DNA from: Moritella sp. F3
GTDB taxonomy: Bacteria > Pseudomonadota > Gammaproteobacteria > Enterobacterales > Moritellaceae
Assembly (NCBI RefSeq): GCF_015082335.1
Contig: NZ_BLRL01000003.1
Location: 186,001 to 250,000 of the forward strand
Direction of reading: 5' to 3'
DNA length: 64,000 nt
The notes below the pieces were generated by a model. The model did no database searches. It worked only from the letters and a program-made list of their open reading frames with translations, and was not told the DNA's origin. Positions 1-10,533 of this stretch are shown piece after piece. Position numbers and translations under genes: made by a program. Within the stretch, counting starts at the first letter, position 1. Each line of letters opens with the position of its first letter.

Positions 1-1253
1 CATAAAATTTGCGTGTTTGGTAATGCTGATTTGTATGCTAAATCCGATGTGCAAGCCCAGTTTTCACTCTCTTGTTTTACTAGTGGTTGGCCGAGTGGTC
101 CATGCTTAACAAAGCGTGATTTCCAGTTGGCATTTTCATCGACGTCATTAGCAATACTTTGTGGTGCTAATGGCGTTGTTATCTCAGGGACTTCATTATC
201 TTTTTTGTCTGGAATAACAGTGCCGTTTACTAACATCGTGAAGTGCGGTTCATTGGTTGAACGCGGCGGCATATTAGCAAAATCAAAATCTTCACCCATC
301 CACATCACATGGGCATCGCCAACAAGGGAGTTTGAGCCTTGCCAATCACCATCTACGGGTTTGTTATCGTGGCCATTGGCGTAAATAGTAAATGAATTTG
401 TCCAATAGGCTTCATCAAAATTAGAATCGACATAAGGGAAATAAAAGTTATTTATTGGCGATTGTTTTGAGTCTTCATCGAATAGTTTTTTATCTAATAG
501 TGTTTGCCATTCAGTTCGTGTAGCTAAACGCCAGTCGGAACGTCCACACAGTTTCTGTGTATTTGCTGTTGCAACCAAATTATCGGTATTGCAATCACCG
601 CCGAGTATACAGCTGGCTTCGCTGTAATCACGGTTATTGAGCGTGCGATCACCCCAGTAGTAAGTCGCATCAAATGCATATTCCCCATTTGCCTGCGGTA
701 CTTGCCACATCAATTCGCTGCTATTATCGGTGACACAGCTCCAATCACTGGCATTCGCTGCTCGCGCTTGGTCTTCGCTAGATAGCACGATGCCGTCTAA
801 AGTCACTTTACTAAAACGAACCATAGGTTTATTGGATTTGTCGTTGTATAGCGGTAATGCACTGCCATTAAGAGTGTAGATGTTGTTATCAATTTGGTAG
901 CTAATTTCAAATTGATAGTTAAGTTGGGATGCGATGATCTCTGCACTTAAAGTCGGACTATCAGATACGTAGGGTTTAAAGTGCATTTCTCCCGTAGTGT
1001 CATCGATGCTGGCTTCACCAAAGTTGGCTTTGATATTGATAACTTGCACTGCGTTGATAGCGGTAACACCTGGCGCCGAAAATGAAATCAAACTGGCGGA
1101 GATTGGCGTTATGTCATTGGCTTTAATTTTGACCGCTGTTGTTGTCGTTGCTGCTGGTGTTTTGCTAGTCGTTTGCACCAAATTTGAATTCGAATCATCG
1201 CATGCGCTGATAAAAAGGCTGATGCAAGCTATAGATAATGCTGTTTTTTTCAT
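1..1253 (-). CDS. DUF1566/Lcl-like domain lipoprotein (partial, C-terminus beyond window)
   Basis: This is an open reading frame without a stop running off the left edge, so only about 417 N-terminal codons are seen. It starts MKKTALSIACISLFISAC, a signal peptide with lipobox ISAC, so the product should be an exported lipoprotein. The first 150 residues resemble no family I know. Two stretches have the look of DUF1566 (Lcl C-terminal) domains: around residues 190-290 a W-x-C motif, then LCGRSDWRLATRTEWQTLLD and an aromatic YWTNS. A second W-x-C stretch begins near the edge. Adhesin or fibrinogen-binding roles are known for Lcl-like proteins, but none can be claimed here. A Fur box 70-90 bp upstream suggests iron-repressed expression. 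Confidence 0.75.
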   Translation of the reverse strand, partial: MKKTALSIACISLFISACDDSNSNLVQTTSKTPAATTTTAVKIKANDITPISASLISFSAPGVTAINAVQVINIKANFGEASIDDTTGEMHFKPYVSDSPTLSAEIIASQLNYQFEISYQIDNNIYTLNGSALPLYNDKSNKPMVRFSKVTLDGIVLSSEDQARAANASDWSCVTDNSSELMWQVPQANGEYAFDATYYWGDRTLNNRDYSEASCILGGDCNTDNLVATANTQKLCGRSDWRLATRTEWQTLLDKKLFDEDSKQSPINNFYFPYVDSNFDEAYWTNSFTIYANGHDNKPVDGDWQGSNSLVGDAHVMWMGEDFDFANMPPRSTNEPHFTMLVNGTVIPDKKDNEVPEITTPLAPQSIANDVDENANWKSRFVKHGPLGQPLVKQESENWACTSDLAYKSALPNTQIL

Positions 1254-1321
1254 TTTATATAGTCTTATTATAAATATAGGGGGGAGGATAATAAATAACT
1301 ATAAAATTAAATGCAAATATA

Positions 1322-1340
1322 AATGATAACGATTATCATT
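1322..1340. promoter_or_regulatory. Fur box upstream of the Lcl-like lipoprotein
   Basis: The 19-bp near-palindrome aatgataacgattatcatt matches the Fur consensus GATAATGATAATCATTATC closely. It lies in the 134-bp gap between the PfkB kinase stop and the lipoprotein start, both on the minus strand. It is therefore placed to control the lipoprotein gene. Iron repression is inferred from the site. Confidence 0.75.
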
Positions 1341-1387
1341 TATATTTATTGGTGGGTATAAATTTTTAATAAAAGGGGAGAGAGCTG

Positions 1388-2257
1388 TTATTTTTTAGTT
1401 AAATATTGCTGTAACTCTACCCCAGGAATAGAACTGGCAGTGGCCACTGCAATAGCGGCCCACTCAGAACCCGTCGTCATCGCTTGTGCTATATCTTGAT
1501 TAGCCAGTAATCCATGTATTAATCCTGATGCAAATGCATCACCAGCGCCGGTTGTATCAACGACACTCGCATCGACTGCAGACACGGTAATCGCGTTGCT
1601 TTGACTGTATGCAACGGCGCCATGTTGGCCATCGGTAATAATAAAATAACGCAACTGCTTACCGCTTATCTGCTGACCATATTGCCAGATTGATTCATGA
1701 TCTTGAGTATTACCATCAGTATTAATATTGTGATTGTGCATATCTGACTTTGACGAAATCAATATATGACAAGGGCGGAGGCGGCTGTCTTTGGCTAATT
1801 GCGCGACGACCAGGGTCGATTCAAGTGCTGTGCTTGCCCAGTCTTCACAACCGACAGCGGACGAATTAATATATAGTGCCTGCCATTGGCTAAAATCTGG
1901 TGCTGTTCCTAAGGTAAAAACAGGGCGCTGTGGACGTATAATCGTGCGTTCACCATCGGGGGTCATGACTAATAATAATTCTGGCGTATCGAGATCATTA
2001 CGTTGCAATAAGCTACAGTCTAATCCTTGAATACTGGCTTCAGCCAATAACCAGTCGGCAGTCTTATCATTCCCAACTTGACTGACTAACGCCACTTTAT
2101 GACCCGCATAAATCAAACCTAGTCCGGTATTGGCACCGCCGCCACCTAAGCGTCGACCATTATCAGCGTAATAATGGCGCCCTCCTGCTGCTAATTGCCT
2201 ATCTAGTTGTAACACCCGATCACAGTTTAGGTTTGCAAGTAAGAGGATATTTGACAT
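1388..2257 (-). CDS. PfkB-family carbohydrate/nucleoside kinase
   Basis: A 289-residue protein of the ribokinase/PfkB superfamily, cytoplasmic, predicted to phosphorylate a sugar or nucleoside with ATP. Near residues 37-47 it has the glycine-rich substrate motif GGGGANTGLGL. Near residue 232 it has the PfkB signature 2, DTTGAGDAFASGL, whose Asp is the catalytic base and whose GAGD forms the anion hole. Length is typical for the family. The substrate cannot be told from sequence. There is no sugar transporter or other catabolic gene beside it. The next gene on the same strand, the Fur-linked lipoprotein, probably has its own promoter. Confidence 0.85.
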   Translation of the reverse strand: MSNILLLANLNCDRVLQLDRQLAAGGRHYYADNGRRLGGGGANTGLGLIYAGHKVALVSQVGNDKTADWLLAEASIQGLDCSLLQRNDLDTPELLLVMTPDGERTIIRPQRPVFTLGTAPDFSQWQALYINSSAVGCEDWASTALESTLVVAQLAKDSRLRPCHILISSKSDMHNHNINTDGNTQDHESIWQYGQQISGKQLRYFIITDGQHGAVAYSQSNAITVSAVDASVVDTTGAGDAFASGLIHGLLANQDIAQAMTTGSEWAAIAVATASSIPGVELQQYLTKK

Positions 2258-2711
2258 TGCTGTTGGCCTTAAAGATAGGGAGAAGATAATTATCTCTTAA
2301 TTACCTAATAAAGGAAATAACAGTGCGCAGGCAAGGGGCTAAAATGAGTTGATAAGGTACTAAAGTGAGTGATATTGCACACTTTAGAGACTTGATTCTC
2401 AGGTTTAACTGGAGATTTAATTATAGGTTGAATTCTCTATTTAACACTCGACTAAATTCTATATTTAAGGCGCGGTCTAATTTAAGTTTTTAGCGCTAAT
2501 TTAACATCGAGACAACTAAGTATCATAAGAATATTTTGTTATAAAAAATGATGATTATTGGATGCTGTTAGGGCGGTTTTATGCTTTGCATTATCAACTC
2601 TGAGTGTATTACCATGTGGTTAATCTTAAATGTTTATTACACATTAATATCAATGGATTAGGTGTTAATACACTTTTTTATAAATTATTATAAAGAGTTA
2701 TAAGTTACATT
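2258..2711. other. Intergenic region with an 8-bp inverted repeat
   Basis: A 454-bp AT-rich gap between divergent genes (PfkB kinase on minus, GGDEF-EAL protein on plus). I see no convincing reading frame. An exact inverted repeat, ctaaagtg at 2360-2367 and cactttag at 2380-2387, separated by 12 nt, has no T-run after it. It could be an operator rather than a terminator. Confidence 0.4.
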
Positions 2712-5700
2712 ATGAGAACCCTGTCAGTTAAAGCAAAATTAATCATATCACTCGCTATACCGACACTGTTTGTTTGTGTCATTATCGCGATTTATATTGC
2801 GCAGCACATTAAGTCTGCAAGGGATGCAGATGCCGCTATTTTAGTGGTGCAACAATCAATGTCGATTAATGCTTTAGTGCATGAAATACAGGCTGAGCGA
2901 GGTCTTAGCACATCGTTGATAACGACCAAGGATGAAAGTTTAAAACAACAGCTCGATACACAGCGCCAACAAACCGATCAGCAATTCATCTTATTTAATA
3001 AATTAATCGCTGACAATCAAGCGCTAAAGCGATTGGCGCAGCAGCATAATGTTATCAATCTACAGCATCGTATCACGTCAATACGTAGCGCTATAGATGC
3101 AGATAATCGTGACCCGTTTAGTCATTACACTCAAGTCGTCGCCAGCAATCTTAATTTTATCAGCGCTATACAAGAAGAAGTATCTGATAGTGAATTATTG
3201 TTGAATTTGGAGTTTTATATTCCTTTAATCTGGTTTAAAGAATTTGCCAGTTTAGAGCGCGGTTCATTTCATGGTATTTATAACACTAAAGATTTCAACC
3301 AGGTTGCACTTGCAGAGTTGTTTGGTTTACGTGACAAGCAAGAACTGATCTTTTTACAACTACAACGCTTAATTCCGGGTGCTCTCAAAGATGATCTGAG
3401 TAAAATCGCGGCTTATGGGCGTGATAGCAAGTTAAATAAGATCATGACTCAAGCCAAATTTGAAAGTAAAAAACAAGACTTATTAAACGAAGGCCGCTCG
3501 TATTTTGGATTGATTAACCATTATTTCAAAGGCTATTTATTACGCCGTGATCAGGTTTATTACCAGCAATTTATGGCACTTTATCAGGACGCCTTTAGCA
3601 TGTTGTCGGCGTATAAGCAGATGGATTATGCCAATCCTCAGGTTGCTGTGTTATTCGATATCCTCGAGCATTATAAGCAAGTTATTGAAGGTTTAGATAA
3701 AACCGTCATTGATAAAGAGGAAATAAGCGGTATAGATGCTAAATTTCTTGTGCTAGAAAATAGTGCTATTGAAAATATGGACTTGGTACGTGACGATATT
3801 TTACATATACGTTTTGCAGACTGGTGGGAAGGGTCAACACAACGCATCGAGCTTATTGAAGGGATCATTGATTCAACGAGTAAGCAATATATCAGTACGT
3901 TACAGGGGCTTAAAAGTGCAAAACAACAACAGCTTTGGCTTGAAATAACGCTGATCCTTGTGGTTGTATTAGTGGGTGTCGGTTTAGCTTATCGTACGGT
4001 TAATCAAGTTATTCAAGAACTGCGCATGTTTACTGAAAAGATGAAAAACGTTAATTCGTCAGGTAGTCATAAAAAGCTCGATATTCACACTGATTCACAT
4101 TTAATTACGGATGTCGTTGATACCTTTAACGATATTGTCACTTCTATTGATGTCACACAGCATGAGCATTTGTTATCGAGTGCATTCTTTAATAGTGCTG
4201 GCGAAGGCATGGTGGTAAGCGATAAACACAATAACATTGAAATGATAAATCCAGCATTTACCCGCATGACAGGGTTTTCTAAGCAAGATGTATTGAGTAA
4301 AAGCCTTTTGTATTTTCTGGTTGATAAGTATGATCAAAAGATAGCCCATAAAACGATTATGCAAACCTTGCTCGTAAAAGGCTGCTGGGAAAGTGAAGTT
4401 AAAATAACTGATAAAGAAAGTGAGACGAGTTCGGTATTTATTTCTGTGGCGGTGGTTAAGGATAAAGACGCTAATATTAGCCACTATATTTATTTATTGA
4501 AAAATTTAGATAAATGGAAACGATACGAAGATGAAATCTGGGTAAAAGCTAACTTTGATTCACTGACTAATTTACCTAACCGTGAGATGGGGTTAGAGAA
4601 GTTGAAACACGTTGTTGAGCATTCTAAACGCTATCGAGTGATGGCGGCCGTGATGTTTATCGATCTTGATAACTTTAAGTTGATTAATGATAGCCTTGGT
4701 CATAGCGCTGGTGACGAACTGCTTTGCCATGTAAGTGAACGCTTACGACAAAATGTGCGTGCCACCGATATTGTTTGTCGCTTAGGCGGCGATGAGTTTG
4801 TCGTGATCCTATCTGAAATTAAATATGTCAATGAAGCTAAAGTATTAGCAGATAAATTGATTGCAGAAATATCAAAGCCTTATTTGTTACAAGAGAAACA
4901 TGATGGCGTTATTTCTGCGAGTATCGGGATTACCTTAACGCCTGATGACGCCTCGGATGTAGAAACGTTAGTTAAAAATGCGGATACTGCGATGTATCAC
5001 GCGAAAGAGCTTGGTCGTAATAATAGTCAATTTTATACACCGGAATTAAACAAAAAAGTGACAGCTCGTATGGCACTAGAACAAGAGCTTTATCGTGGTT
5101 TAATGCGTGATGAATTTATTTCTTATTACCAACCTATTTTTGAAATTGACAGTAAAAAAGTTATCGGTGTGGAGGCGTTAATTCGTTGGAATCATCCCGA
5201 GAAAGGTTTGGTGTATCCAGGGGATTTCATTGACTTGGCTGAAGAAGTTGGGGTTGTAATTGATTTTGGTAATCTGATGATCACTCAGACCCTGATCCAA
5301 TTACAAGCCTGGCAAGCAGAGGGTATTTATATTCATGCCGCGATTAATATATCGTCCAAACAGTTTGCACCAGGGCACGCTGAAAGCTTAGTTAAATTGG
5401 TTGCCAGTGAACTACAGAAATATAATATGGACGGTGAATATTTACATATTGAGATCACCGAACGCGTGTTTATGGATAACACTGAATTAGTGGCTGAAAC
5501 GCTGCAAAAACTGCGCGATTTGGGCGTTCGCATCCATCTTGATGATTTTGGTACTGGTTATTCATCGCTGAAGTATTTGATTAATTTCCCGGTTGATTAC
5601 TTAAAAATTGATCGCAGTTTTATTGCTCGCATTGGTGACAATGATAATGCCCGTAAGGTGATAAAGTCGATTGTCGCGATGACGAAAGAGCTAGAGCTGA

Positions 5701-5855
5701 AAGTGGTCGCCGAAGGCATTGAAGAGCAAAGTGAATGTGAATTTCTATCGCAGCTCGGTTGTGAATACGGTCAAGGTTTTTGGTTTGCTAGACCAGTCGC
5801 TGTGGATGAGTTGAACCTACCATCGATAAAGATAGAGCCTGAAAAAGTGCTTTAA
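2712..5855 (+). CDS. Membrane NIT-PAS-GGDEF-EAL c-di-GMP signalling protein
   Basis: A 1047-residue inner-membrane sensor. A first membrane segment (about residues 10-30) and a second (about 412-430) flank a periplasmic region with the NIT-domain hallmark EIQAERGLSTSLI and downstream helices. NIT domains are linked to nitrate/nitrite sensing, but this ligand is not proven. A PAS domain follows (about 490-610), then GGDEF (motif at 692-696) and EAL. The diguanylate cyclase looks active: GGDEF is intact and an inhibitory-site RATD lies five residues before it. The phosphodiesterase also looks intact, with EALIRW near 820 and DDFGTGYSSLKYL near 943. A bifunctional enzyme is possible, and the net direction is unknown. 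It heads three consecutive signalling genes. Confidence 0.9.
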   Translation: MRTLSVKAKLIISLAIPTLFVCVIIAIYIAQHIKSARDADAAILVVQQSMSINALVHEIQAERGLSTSLITTKDESLKQQLDTQRQQTDQQFILFNKLIADNQALKRLAQQHNVINLQHRITSIRSAIDADNRDPFSHYTQVVASNLNFISAIQEEVSDSELLLNLEFYIPLIWFKEFASLERGSFHGIYNTKDFNQVALAELFGLRDKQELIFLQLQRLIPGALKDDLSKIAAYGRDSKLNKIMTQAKFESKKQDLLNEGRSYFGLINHYFKGYLLRRDQVYYQQFMALYQDAFSMLSAYKQMDYANPQVAVLFDILEHYKQVIEGLDKTVIDKEEISGIDAKFLVLENSAIENMDLVRDDILHIRFADWWEGSTQRIELIEGIIDSTSKQYISTLQGLKSAKQQQLWLEITLILVVVLVGVGLAYRTVNQVIQELRMFTEKMKNVNSSGSHKKLDIHTDSHLITDVVDTFNDIVTSIDVTQHEHLLSSAFFNSAGEGMVVSDKHNNIEMINPAFTRMTGFSKQDVLSKSLLYFLVDKYDQKIAHKTIMQTLLVKGCWESEVKITDKESETSSVFISVAVVKDKDANISHYIYLLKNLDKWKRYEDEIWVKANFDSLTNLPNREMGLEKLKHVVEHSKRYRVMAAVMFIDLDNFKLINDSLGHSAGDELLCHVSERLRQNVRATDIVCRLGGDEFVVILSEIKYVNEAKVLADKLIAEISKPYLLQEKHDGVISASIGITLTPDDASDVETLVKNADTAMYHAKELGRNNSQFYTPELNKKVTARMALEQELYRGLMRDEFISYYQPIFEIDSKKVIGVEALIRWNHPEKGLVYPGDFIDLAEEVGVVIDFGNLMITQTLIQLQAWQAEGIYIHAAINISSKQFAPGHAESLVKLVASELQKYNMDGEYLHIEITERVFMDNTELVAETLQKLRDLGVRIHLDDFGTGYSSLKYLINFPVDYLKIDRSFIARIGDNDNARKVIKSIVAMTKELELKVVAEGIEEQSECEFLSQLGCEYGQGFWFARPVAVDELNLPSIKIEPEKVL

Positions 5856-6065
5856 TAAGTGCTGTGGTGATAGAAATATAGCTGGCTGGTTGTCATATGT
5901 AGTGTATATAGGTTACCGCTCACAAATGCGGAGCCTAAACATGATTTATAGATACTAATTTAAATGACGGTGATAAACTAAATCTCATACTTTAGTATTA
6001 GTTTTTACCATTATCATCATATTTGATTTTAACAGGGCGGTTAAATGACAATGAAAAGGATTTTT

Positions 6066-8321
6066 ATGTTTACCTCGATACGTGCCAAGTTAAATTTACT
6101 GATGGCTATTTTCATATTCTGCTTATTGTTTTCTATTTATGAAGGTTCTCGCCTGATCGATTACGGTAAAACAGCGGTTGACCAGCAATCAAACATTTAT
6201 CGTCATGCCAGCACGCTTATTCTTAACGCAGACCGTGATGCATACCAAGCTTACTCCGCCTTTCAACAGTATATTATCGATGGTGACGTTAATGCGTTTA
6301 CTGTGATTAACAGTAATCTAGATCAAATTAAAAGTCGATACGGTAAATACATTGAGCTGAATACCGCGAGTGATAATTACAATATTTTGTCGTTGATGGC
6401 TGAATGGCGAAAACTAACTCAAGAGTATATAGAGAGTAATGATGAACAAGAAAAAACCATCATTCATTGGGCTATTACCCAAGAGTTCCAAGTATTAAGA
6501 AAGCGTTTAAATCAAGAGTTTGACCAGATTAATGCTAAATCAGAACAAGCGGTTAATGACTTTCATGTACATTTATTTAAAGAATTCACTTGGTTGTTAA
6601 TCGTTTTTACTATTTTATTGATCTCGATAGCTTGTATATACGGCTTGATCAAACGCAGTATTATTGCTCGCCTTAATGACTTAAACCGTAATATCGGCTT
6701 TATTGCCACAGGTGAGCATGATAAACGGATTGTGAATAATATTGATGATGAAATGAGTGATTCTTTTATCCATTTAGCTGCACTCCAATCCGAGTTAAAA
6801 CAAAATATAACCACTATCACGCAAGAAAAAGATAACGCTAATAAAGCCAATAAAGCCAAGAGTACATTTTTGGCGAATATGTCACATGAAATACGTACCC
6901 CACTTAATGGCATTATCGGTATGGCTGAGATTTTAAAAGATTCCCAGTTATCACCAATCCAAAAAGACTACCTGATGACGATTGATTCATCATCACAAAC
7001 CCTATTGATGTTGATTAATGATGTGTTGGATTTATCGAAAATAGAATCGGGTAACCTGGTTATTTCGCCGCATACATCAAATGTTAAAGAAGTATTATTT
7101 GATACGGCGTCGTTAATCGCAGGCAAGGCGCAAGCGAAGAAGATTGAAATTGATATTCGAATTGATCCCGAACTGCCAGCCCTAGTTAAATTAGATGAGC
7201 ACAAGCTACGCCAGGTGCTGATGAACTTAGCGTCTAATGCAGTTAAATTCACTGCTGAAGGTAAGATCACTTTAGCATTACGATCTAAGGTTCTCGATGC
7301 TGACAATATAGCCTTATCGTTTTCGGTTAAAGATACGGGCATCGGCATTGAATCAGGCAAGCATGGCAAGATATTTGAAGCGTTCCAGCAAGAAGATAAT
7401 GATACGACGCGGAATTTTGGTGGTACCGGTTTAGGTCTTTCTATTAGTGCGAAAATAATCAGCTTGATGGGGGGGAGTATTGGCATCACCTCGGTTAAAG
7501 GCGAGGGCAGTGATTTTCATTTTACTATTGCCGTTGGTATTGAAAAGATCCAGCCTAAGCCTGCTGAATCTGTATATCAAGCCATTATAATCAATGCAGA
7601 GGATACGCAATTCTTACAATTTGAACTGGCTAAATTGGGAATTAAATCAACTGAGTGCACTGACATCAATAGTGTCGCGGCAAGTGTAAAAGCGAACTCG
7701 ATAATTATTTATAATCAGCAAGAAGTTGAATTAGCGAAAATAGAATTACAAACCTTGCGCCAAAAGGTAGGTAAAATACCGGTATTACTTGCACGCAGTA
7801 ATCACAGTGAGCAATTTAATTATGCGGATTTAGTCGATGGCTATATTACTAAACCAATGTTTGGACTGCGGTTAATTAATATGATCGATGATCTTAATTT
7901 GCATGTGGTGGTGGATACTGAGACTGACGAGGCAACCACAAAGGCTAATCGCGCTATTTTATTGGTGGAAGATAATTTAATTAATCAGAAGGTCGCATCC
8001 ATTAATATTAACCAATTGGGACTGGATGTTATTCTGGCTAAAAATGGCCAGGAAGCGATAGATATGTATGCTGAAAGTCATCAACATATTAACTTGGTGT
8101 TGATGGATTGCATGATGCCTGTGATGGACGGCTTTGATGCGACTGTTGGTATTCGTGATTACGAAGAGAGTTACTCTTTGTCTCGCATCCCTATTATTGC
8201 GTTGACAGCGAGTATCCTAGAGGACGATATTCAGCGCTGTTTCGATTCAGGTATGGATGACTACTTACCTAAACCTTTTAAGAAAGAGATATTTAGAGAA
8301 AAGATCACTAAATACAGCTGA
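6066..8321 (+). CDS. Hybrid sensor histidine kinase with C-terminal receiver
   Basis: A membrane-bound hybrid kinase of about 751 residues. Order: N-terminal membrane segment, periplasmic four-helix-like sensor, second membrane segment (about 178-200), HAMP-like linker, HisKA with the H-box [10 protein letters not shown] (His about 274), HATPase with N-box [10 protein letters not shown]1 DTGIGI and GTGLGLS, a degenerate receiver-like stretch, and a true receiver with LVEDN, phospho-acceptor LMDCMMP (Asp about 681) and Lys in PKPFKK. There is no Hpt domain, so a separate phosphotransfer partner is needed. I chose the ATG at 6066 because AAAAGGA sits five bases before it. An in-frame ATG at 6045 is possible. 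Architecture resembles BarA/LuxQ-type kinases; the signal is unknown. Confidence 0.88.
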   Translation: MFTSIRAKLNLLMAIFIFCLLFSIYEGSRLIDYGKTAVDQQSNIYRHASTLILNADRDAYQAYSAFQQYIIDGDVNAFTVINSNLDQIKSRYGKYIELNTASDNYNILSLMAEWRKLTQEYIESNDEQEKTIIHWAITQEFQVLRKRLNQEFDQINAKSEQAVNDFHVHLFKEFTWLLIVFTILLISIACIYGLIKRSIIARLNDLNRNIGFIATGEHDKRIVNNIDDEMSDSFIHLAALQSELKQNITTITQEKDNANKANKAKSTFLANMSHEIRTPLNGIIGMAEILKDSQLSPIQKDYLMTIDSSSQTLLMLINDVLDLSKIESGNLVISPHTSNVKEVLFDTASLIAGKAQAKKIEIDIRIDPELPALVKLDEHKLRQVLMNLASNAVKFTAEGKITLALRSKVLDADNIALSFSVKDTGIGIESGKHGKIFEAFQQEDNDTTRNFGGTGLGLSISAKIISLMGGSIGITSVKGEGSDFHFTIAVGIEKIQPKPAESVYQAIIINAEDTQFLQFELAKLGIKSTECTDINSVAASVKANSIIIYNQQEVELAKIELQTLRQKVGKIPVLLARSNHSEQFNYADLVDGYITKPMFGLRLINMIDDLNLHVVVDTETDEATTKANRAILLVEDNLINQKVASININQLGLDVILAKNGQEAIDMYAESHQHINLVLMDCMMPVMDGFDATVGIRDYEESYSLSRIPIIALTASILEDDIQRCFDSGMDDYLPKPFKKEIFREKITKYS

Positions 8322-8349
8322 GCAAACCTTAAGGTCATCGAGTCAGATT

Positions 8350-9342
8350 TTAGCCGTAGGTAAGTTGTTTGCTGGTTGTCGTTAATTCATACTGGTTGAT
8401 TAATCCAGTACAACAATTTAAGTCACTACAGACCTTATTACGGCCTTCTGATTTAGCTTGATAGAGTGCTTTGTCTGCAGCATTAATGACATCATGGATC
8501 GACTCCATCGTTAATGATGCTTGGACGATACCGATAGAAGCGGTAAGTTGAATGGGCTGCTCTTGATGCTGGATGGGTATTGTTGCGATGCTATTTCGTA
8601 GTCGTTCTGCAATGAGTAGGCTGTCTCTGGTATCGGTATTAGGCAGTATGATTGAAAATTCATCGCCACCTATACGTGCAAATAAATCTGTAGCCCGTAG
8701 TTTTTTCTTGATGTGATGAGCGAACTCCTTGAGTGCGGTATCTCCTGCTGCATGACCGTAATTGTCGTTAATTGATTTGAAATTATCTATATCAATGAGT
8801 ATCAACGCCAGTGGTTGCTGTTCTATTTGTGCTTTGTGAAATTCTATTTCAGCCATTTCATAGAAATTATGACGATTACTGATCGTGGTTAGTTCGTCTG
8901 TTGATGCGCGCTTGTGTAATTCTTTGGATAAAACCGCTAACTGAATTTCAGCTTGTTTTTTTTCAGTGATATCGGTACTGCTAACATATAACACCCCATC
9001 ACCGACTATTTGTTCAGTAACCAAGTGCCAGCGGCCATCCCGAGTATCAGTTTCGAAACTGCGAAACGGGACACTGCGCCTTTTATTATTGGCGGCGATT
9101 AGCCATTTATCGATATTGTCTGATTCAATATTAATGCCAACGGAGTTGCGAAAACATTGCTTGATGAGTTGATCAAAAGTGTTGCCTAATGCCTGTTCTG
9201 CTGTGTGATCAAAGAGTGTCGCCATACTTTCATTACAGTATATAACGCGATCATTAATATCAAAAATCGCTAAACCATCATTGGTTACCGATAAAGCATC
9301 AAATACAATGTCCTGTATTTTTTTTGTCGGAAGAGCAGGCAT
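8350..9342 (-). CDS. PAS-GGDEF diguanylate cyclase
   Basis: A 330-residue protein without membrane segments. An N-terminal PAS domain (about 10-130) begins with DGLAIFDINDRVIYCNESM. A short coiled linker leads to a GGDEF domain (about 160-310). The active-site motif is GGDEF (about 225-229), and RATD at the I-site position suggests product feedback inhibition. It therefore probably makes c-di-GMP in response to a PAS-bound cue or redox state. It is convergent with the hybrid kinase, with only 28 bp between stops. Confidence 0.9.
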   Translation of the reverse strand: MPALPTKKIQDIVFDALSVTNDGLAIFDINDRVIYCNESMATLFDHTAEQALGNTFDQLIKQCFRNSVGINIESDNIDKWLIAANNKRRSVPFRSFETDTRDGRWHLVTEQIVGDGVLYVSSTDITEKKQAEIQLAVLSKELHKRASTDELTTISNRHNFYEMAEIEFHKAQIEQQPLALILIDIDNFKSINDNYGHAAGDTALKEFAHHIKKKLRATDLFARIGGDEFSIILPNTDTRDSLLIAERLRNSIATIPIQHQEQPIQLTASIGIVQASLTMESIHDVINAADKALYQAKSEGRNKVCSDLNCCTGLINQYELTTTSKQLTYG

Positions 9343-9567
9343 CCATGTACTCCAAGGTGATGGTTTTAAACATCAATTAAAGATCAAGTTGGTGAAAATA
9401 TACAAAGCGTGAGTGCTGACTATTATAGTGTTAATTGTAAAAATGGCTTATTTTTAGTTTGATAATGAGATCTAGACCCTAATTAGAGTTACTACTTAAT
9501 GACTAGTAGTGTGTTTGTCATTGTAATTCTGTTTGTGGCTGTGTTGGTTGTATTAGTAGTAGCGCTG

Positions 9568-10425
9568 TTATTTAGTGTCAACAGCTTGATCCTTGATAAT
9601 ATCGACACATGCATTCGCGTGGCTAGTCACTAAAAAATGACTCGCATTAGCTATTTTATATTGCTTGGCGTTGGGTAATTCATGGCTTAGGTGCTGAACA
9701 ATAGTTTGTGCAATGAGGTTGGATGCCGAACCGCATACCAGTTTTGTGGGGATCGTTAAGGCGTTTAGTGCTGACCTGTGGTGATGCATGTTTTCACACA
9801 AGGTCCAATGACGATTGTTGTTTTTTGTCAGAGCCGCCATACCATCTTTAATGAAATCGGGTAGGGGCTCAAATGAACCTTCACCGCCCCAGAAATTGAT
9901 GACTTGCCCACAGACGTAAGGTTCATTATTGCTGATACTCTCGCGATAATCTTGAATGAAGGCATTTACTTGCGCCATCATGTTGTGATCACCAACGGAT
10001 TTGAACACCCACGTTGATACTGGTTCAAACAGGGTTAATTGACTGATATTGACCGTTCCCTTCAGGGCTAACGCCAGCGCCACAACACCACCAAACGAAT
10101 GACCTATAAGGTGGATTGGCTGATTAGTCTGAACTGTTAACTCTGTAATAACAGATTCGATGATAGCAAGTTCGGTATTGATGTTTGGGGCATTGAAATC
10201 ATCGGGATCTGGCATCCCACAATGACCAGGTAATTTAATCGTAATACAGTGATGTGTGAGTGCAAGCTGTTGAACTATCTTCTTCCATGTTGATGTACTC
10301 GCGTAAGAGCCGTGAATAAATACAATGGGGCTGTTATTGTCACTGCCTTGTTGTTCATAGTAGCAAGGTGCGGGTGTATTTTCGTGACTGCTGTTTATGC
10401 CGTTATTGGTTGTGTTGTTATTCAT
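9568..10425 (-). CDS. Alpha/beta hydrolase
   Basis: A soluble alpha/beta-hydrolase-fold protein of about 285 residues. It has the oxyanion-hole motif FIHGSY and the nucleophile elbow GHSFGG. A candidate catalytic His is in ASHFLV near the C-terminus, and an Asp/Glu lies between. The substrate is unknown; relatives include esterases, lactonases and C-C hydrolases. The ATG at 10425 is preferred because AGGA lies six bases upstream; an 18-codon longer in-frame start at 10479 lacks a good site. A terminator hairpin just upstream ends the cpdB transcript, so this gene is probably transcribed separately. Confidence 0.8.
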   Translation of the reverse strand: MNNNTTNNGINSSHENTPAPCYYEQQGSDNNSPIVFIHGSYASTSTWKKIVQQLALTHHCITIKLPGHCGMPDPDDFNAPNINTELAIIESVITELTVQTNQPIHLIGHSFGGVVALALALKGTVNISQLTLFEPVSTWVFKSVGDHNMMAQVNAFIQDYRESISNNEPYVCGQVINFWGGEGSFEPLPDFIKDGMAALTKNNNRHWTLCENMHHHRSALNALTIPTKLVCGSASNLIAQTIVQHLSHELPNAKQYKIANASHFLVTSHANACVDIIKDQAVDTK

Positions 10426-10492
10426 GTGGCGTCCTGCCTGAATGAGGGGAATGGGATCGTTTTTAGTTAAGTGTAGCAAACTTAAGTTAAAA

Positions 10493-10519
10493 AAATACCG
10501 CAGACAGGCTGCGGTATTT
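10493..10519 (-). terminator. Rho-independent terminator after cpdB
   Basis: An 11-bp perfect stem (aaataccgcag / ctgcggtattt) with a 5-nt loop. On the minus strand it is followed by a run of T residues. It lies 14 bp after the cpdB stop. Confidence 0.85.
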
Positions 10520-10533
10520 CTGCTTATTTATGT

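Noticed and set aside
13-384. Plus-strand frame at the left edge
   Set aside because: Also antisense to the lipoprotein; no ribosome site or known motif.
997-1326. Plus-strand frame of 109 codons opposite the Lcl-like lipoprotein
   Set aside because: It is antisense to a clear lipoprotein gene with a lipobox start and a Fur box. Its sequence shows no domain.
6968-7489. Long minus-strand frame within the hybrid kinase
   Set aside because: It is an antisense shadow of the kinase's HATPase region, which has all its motifs on the plus strand.
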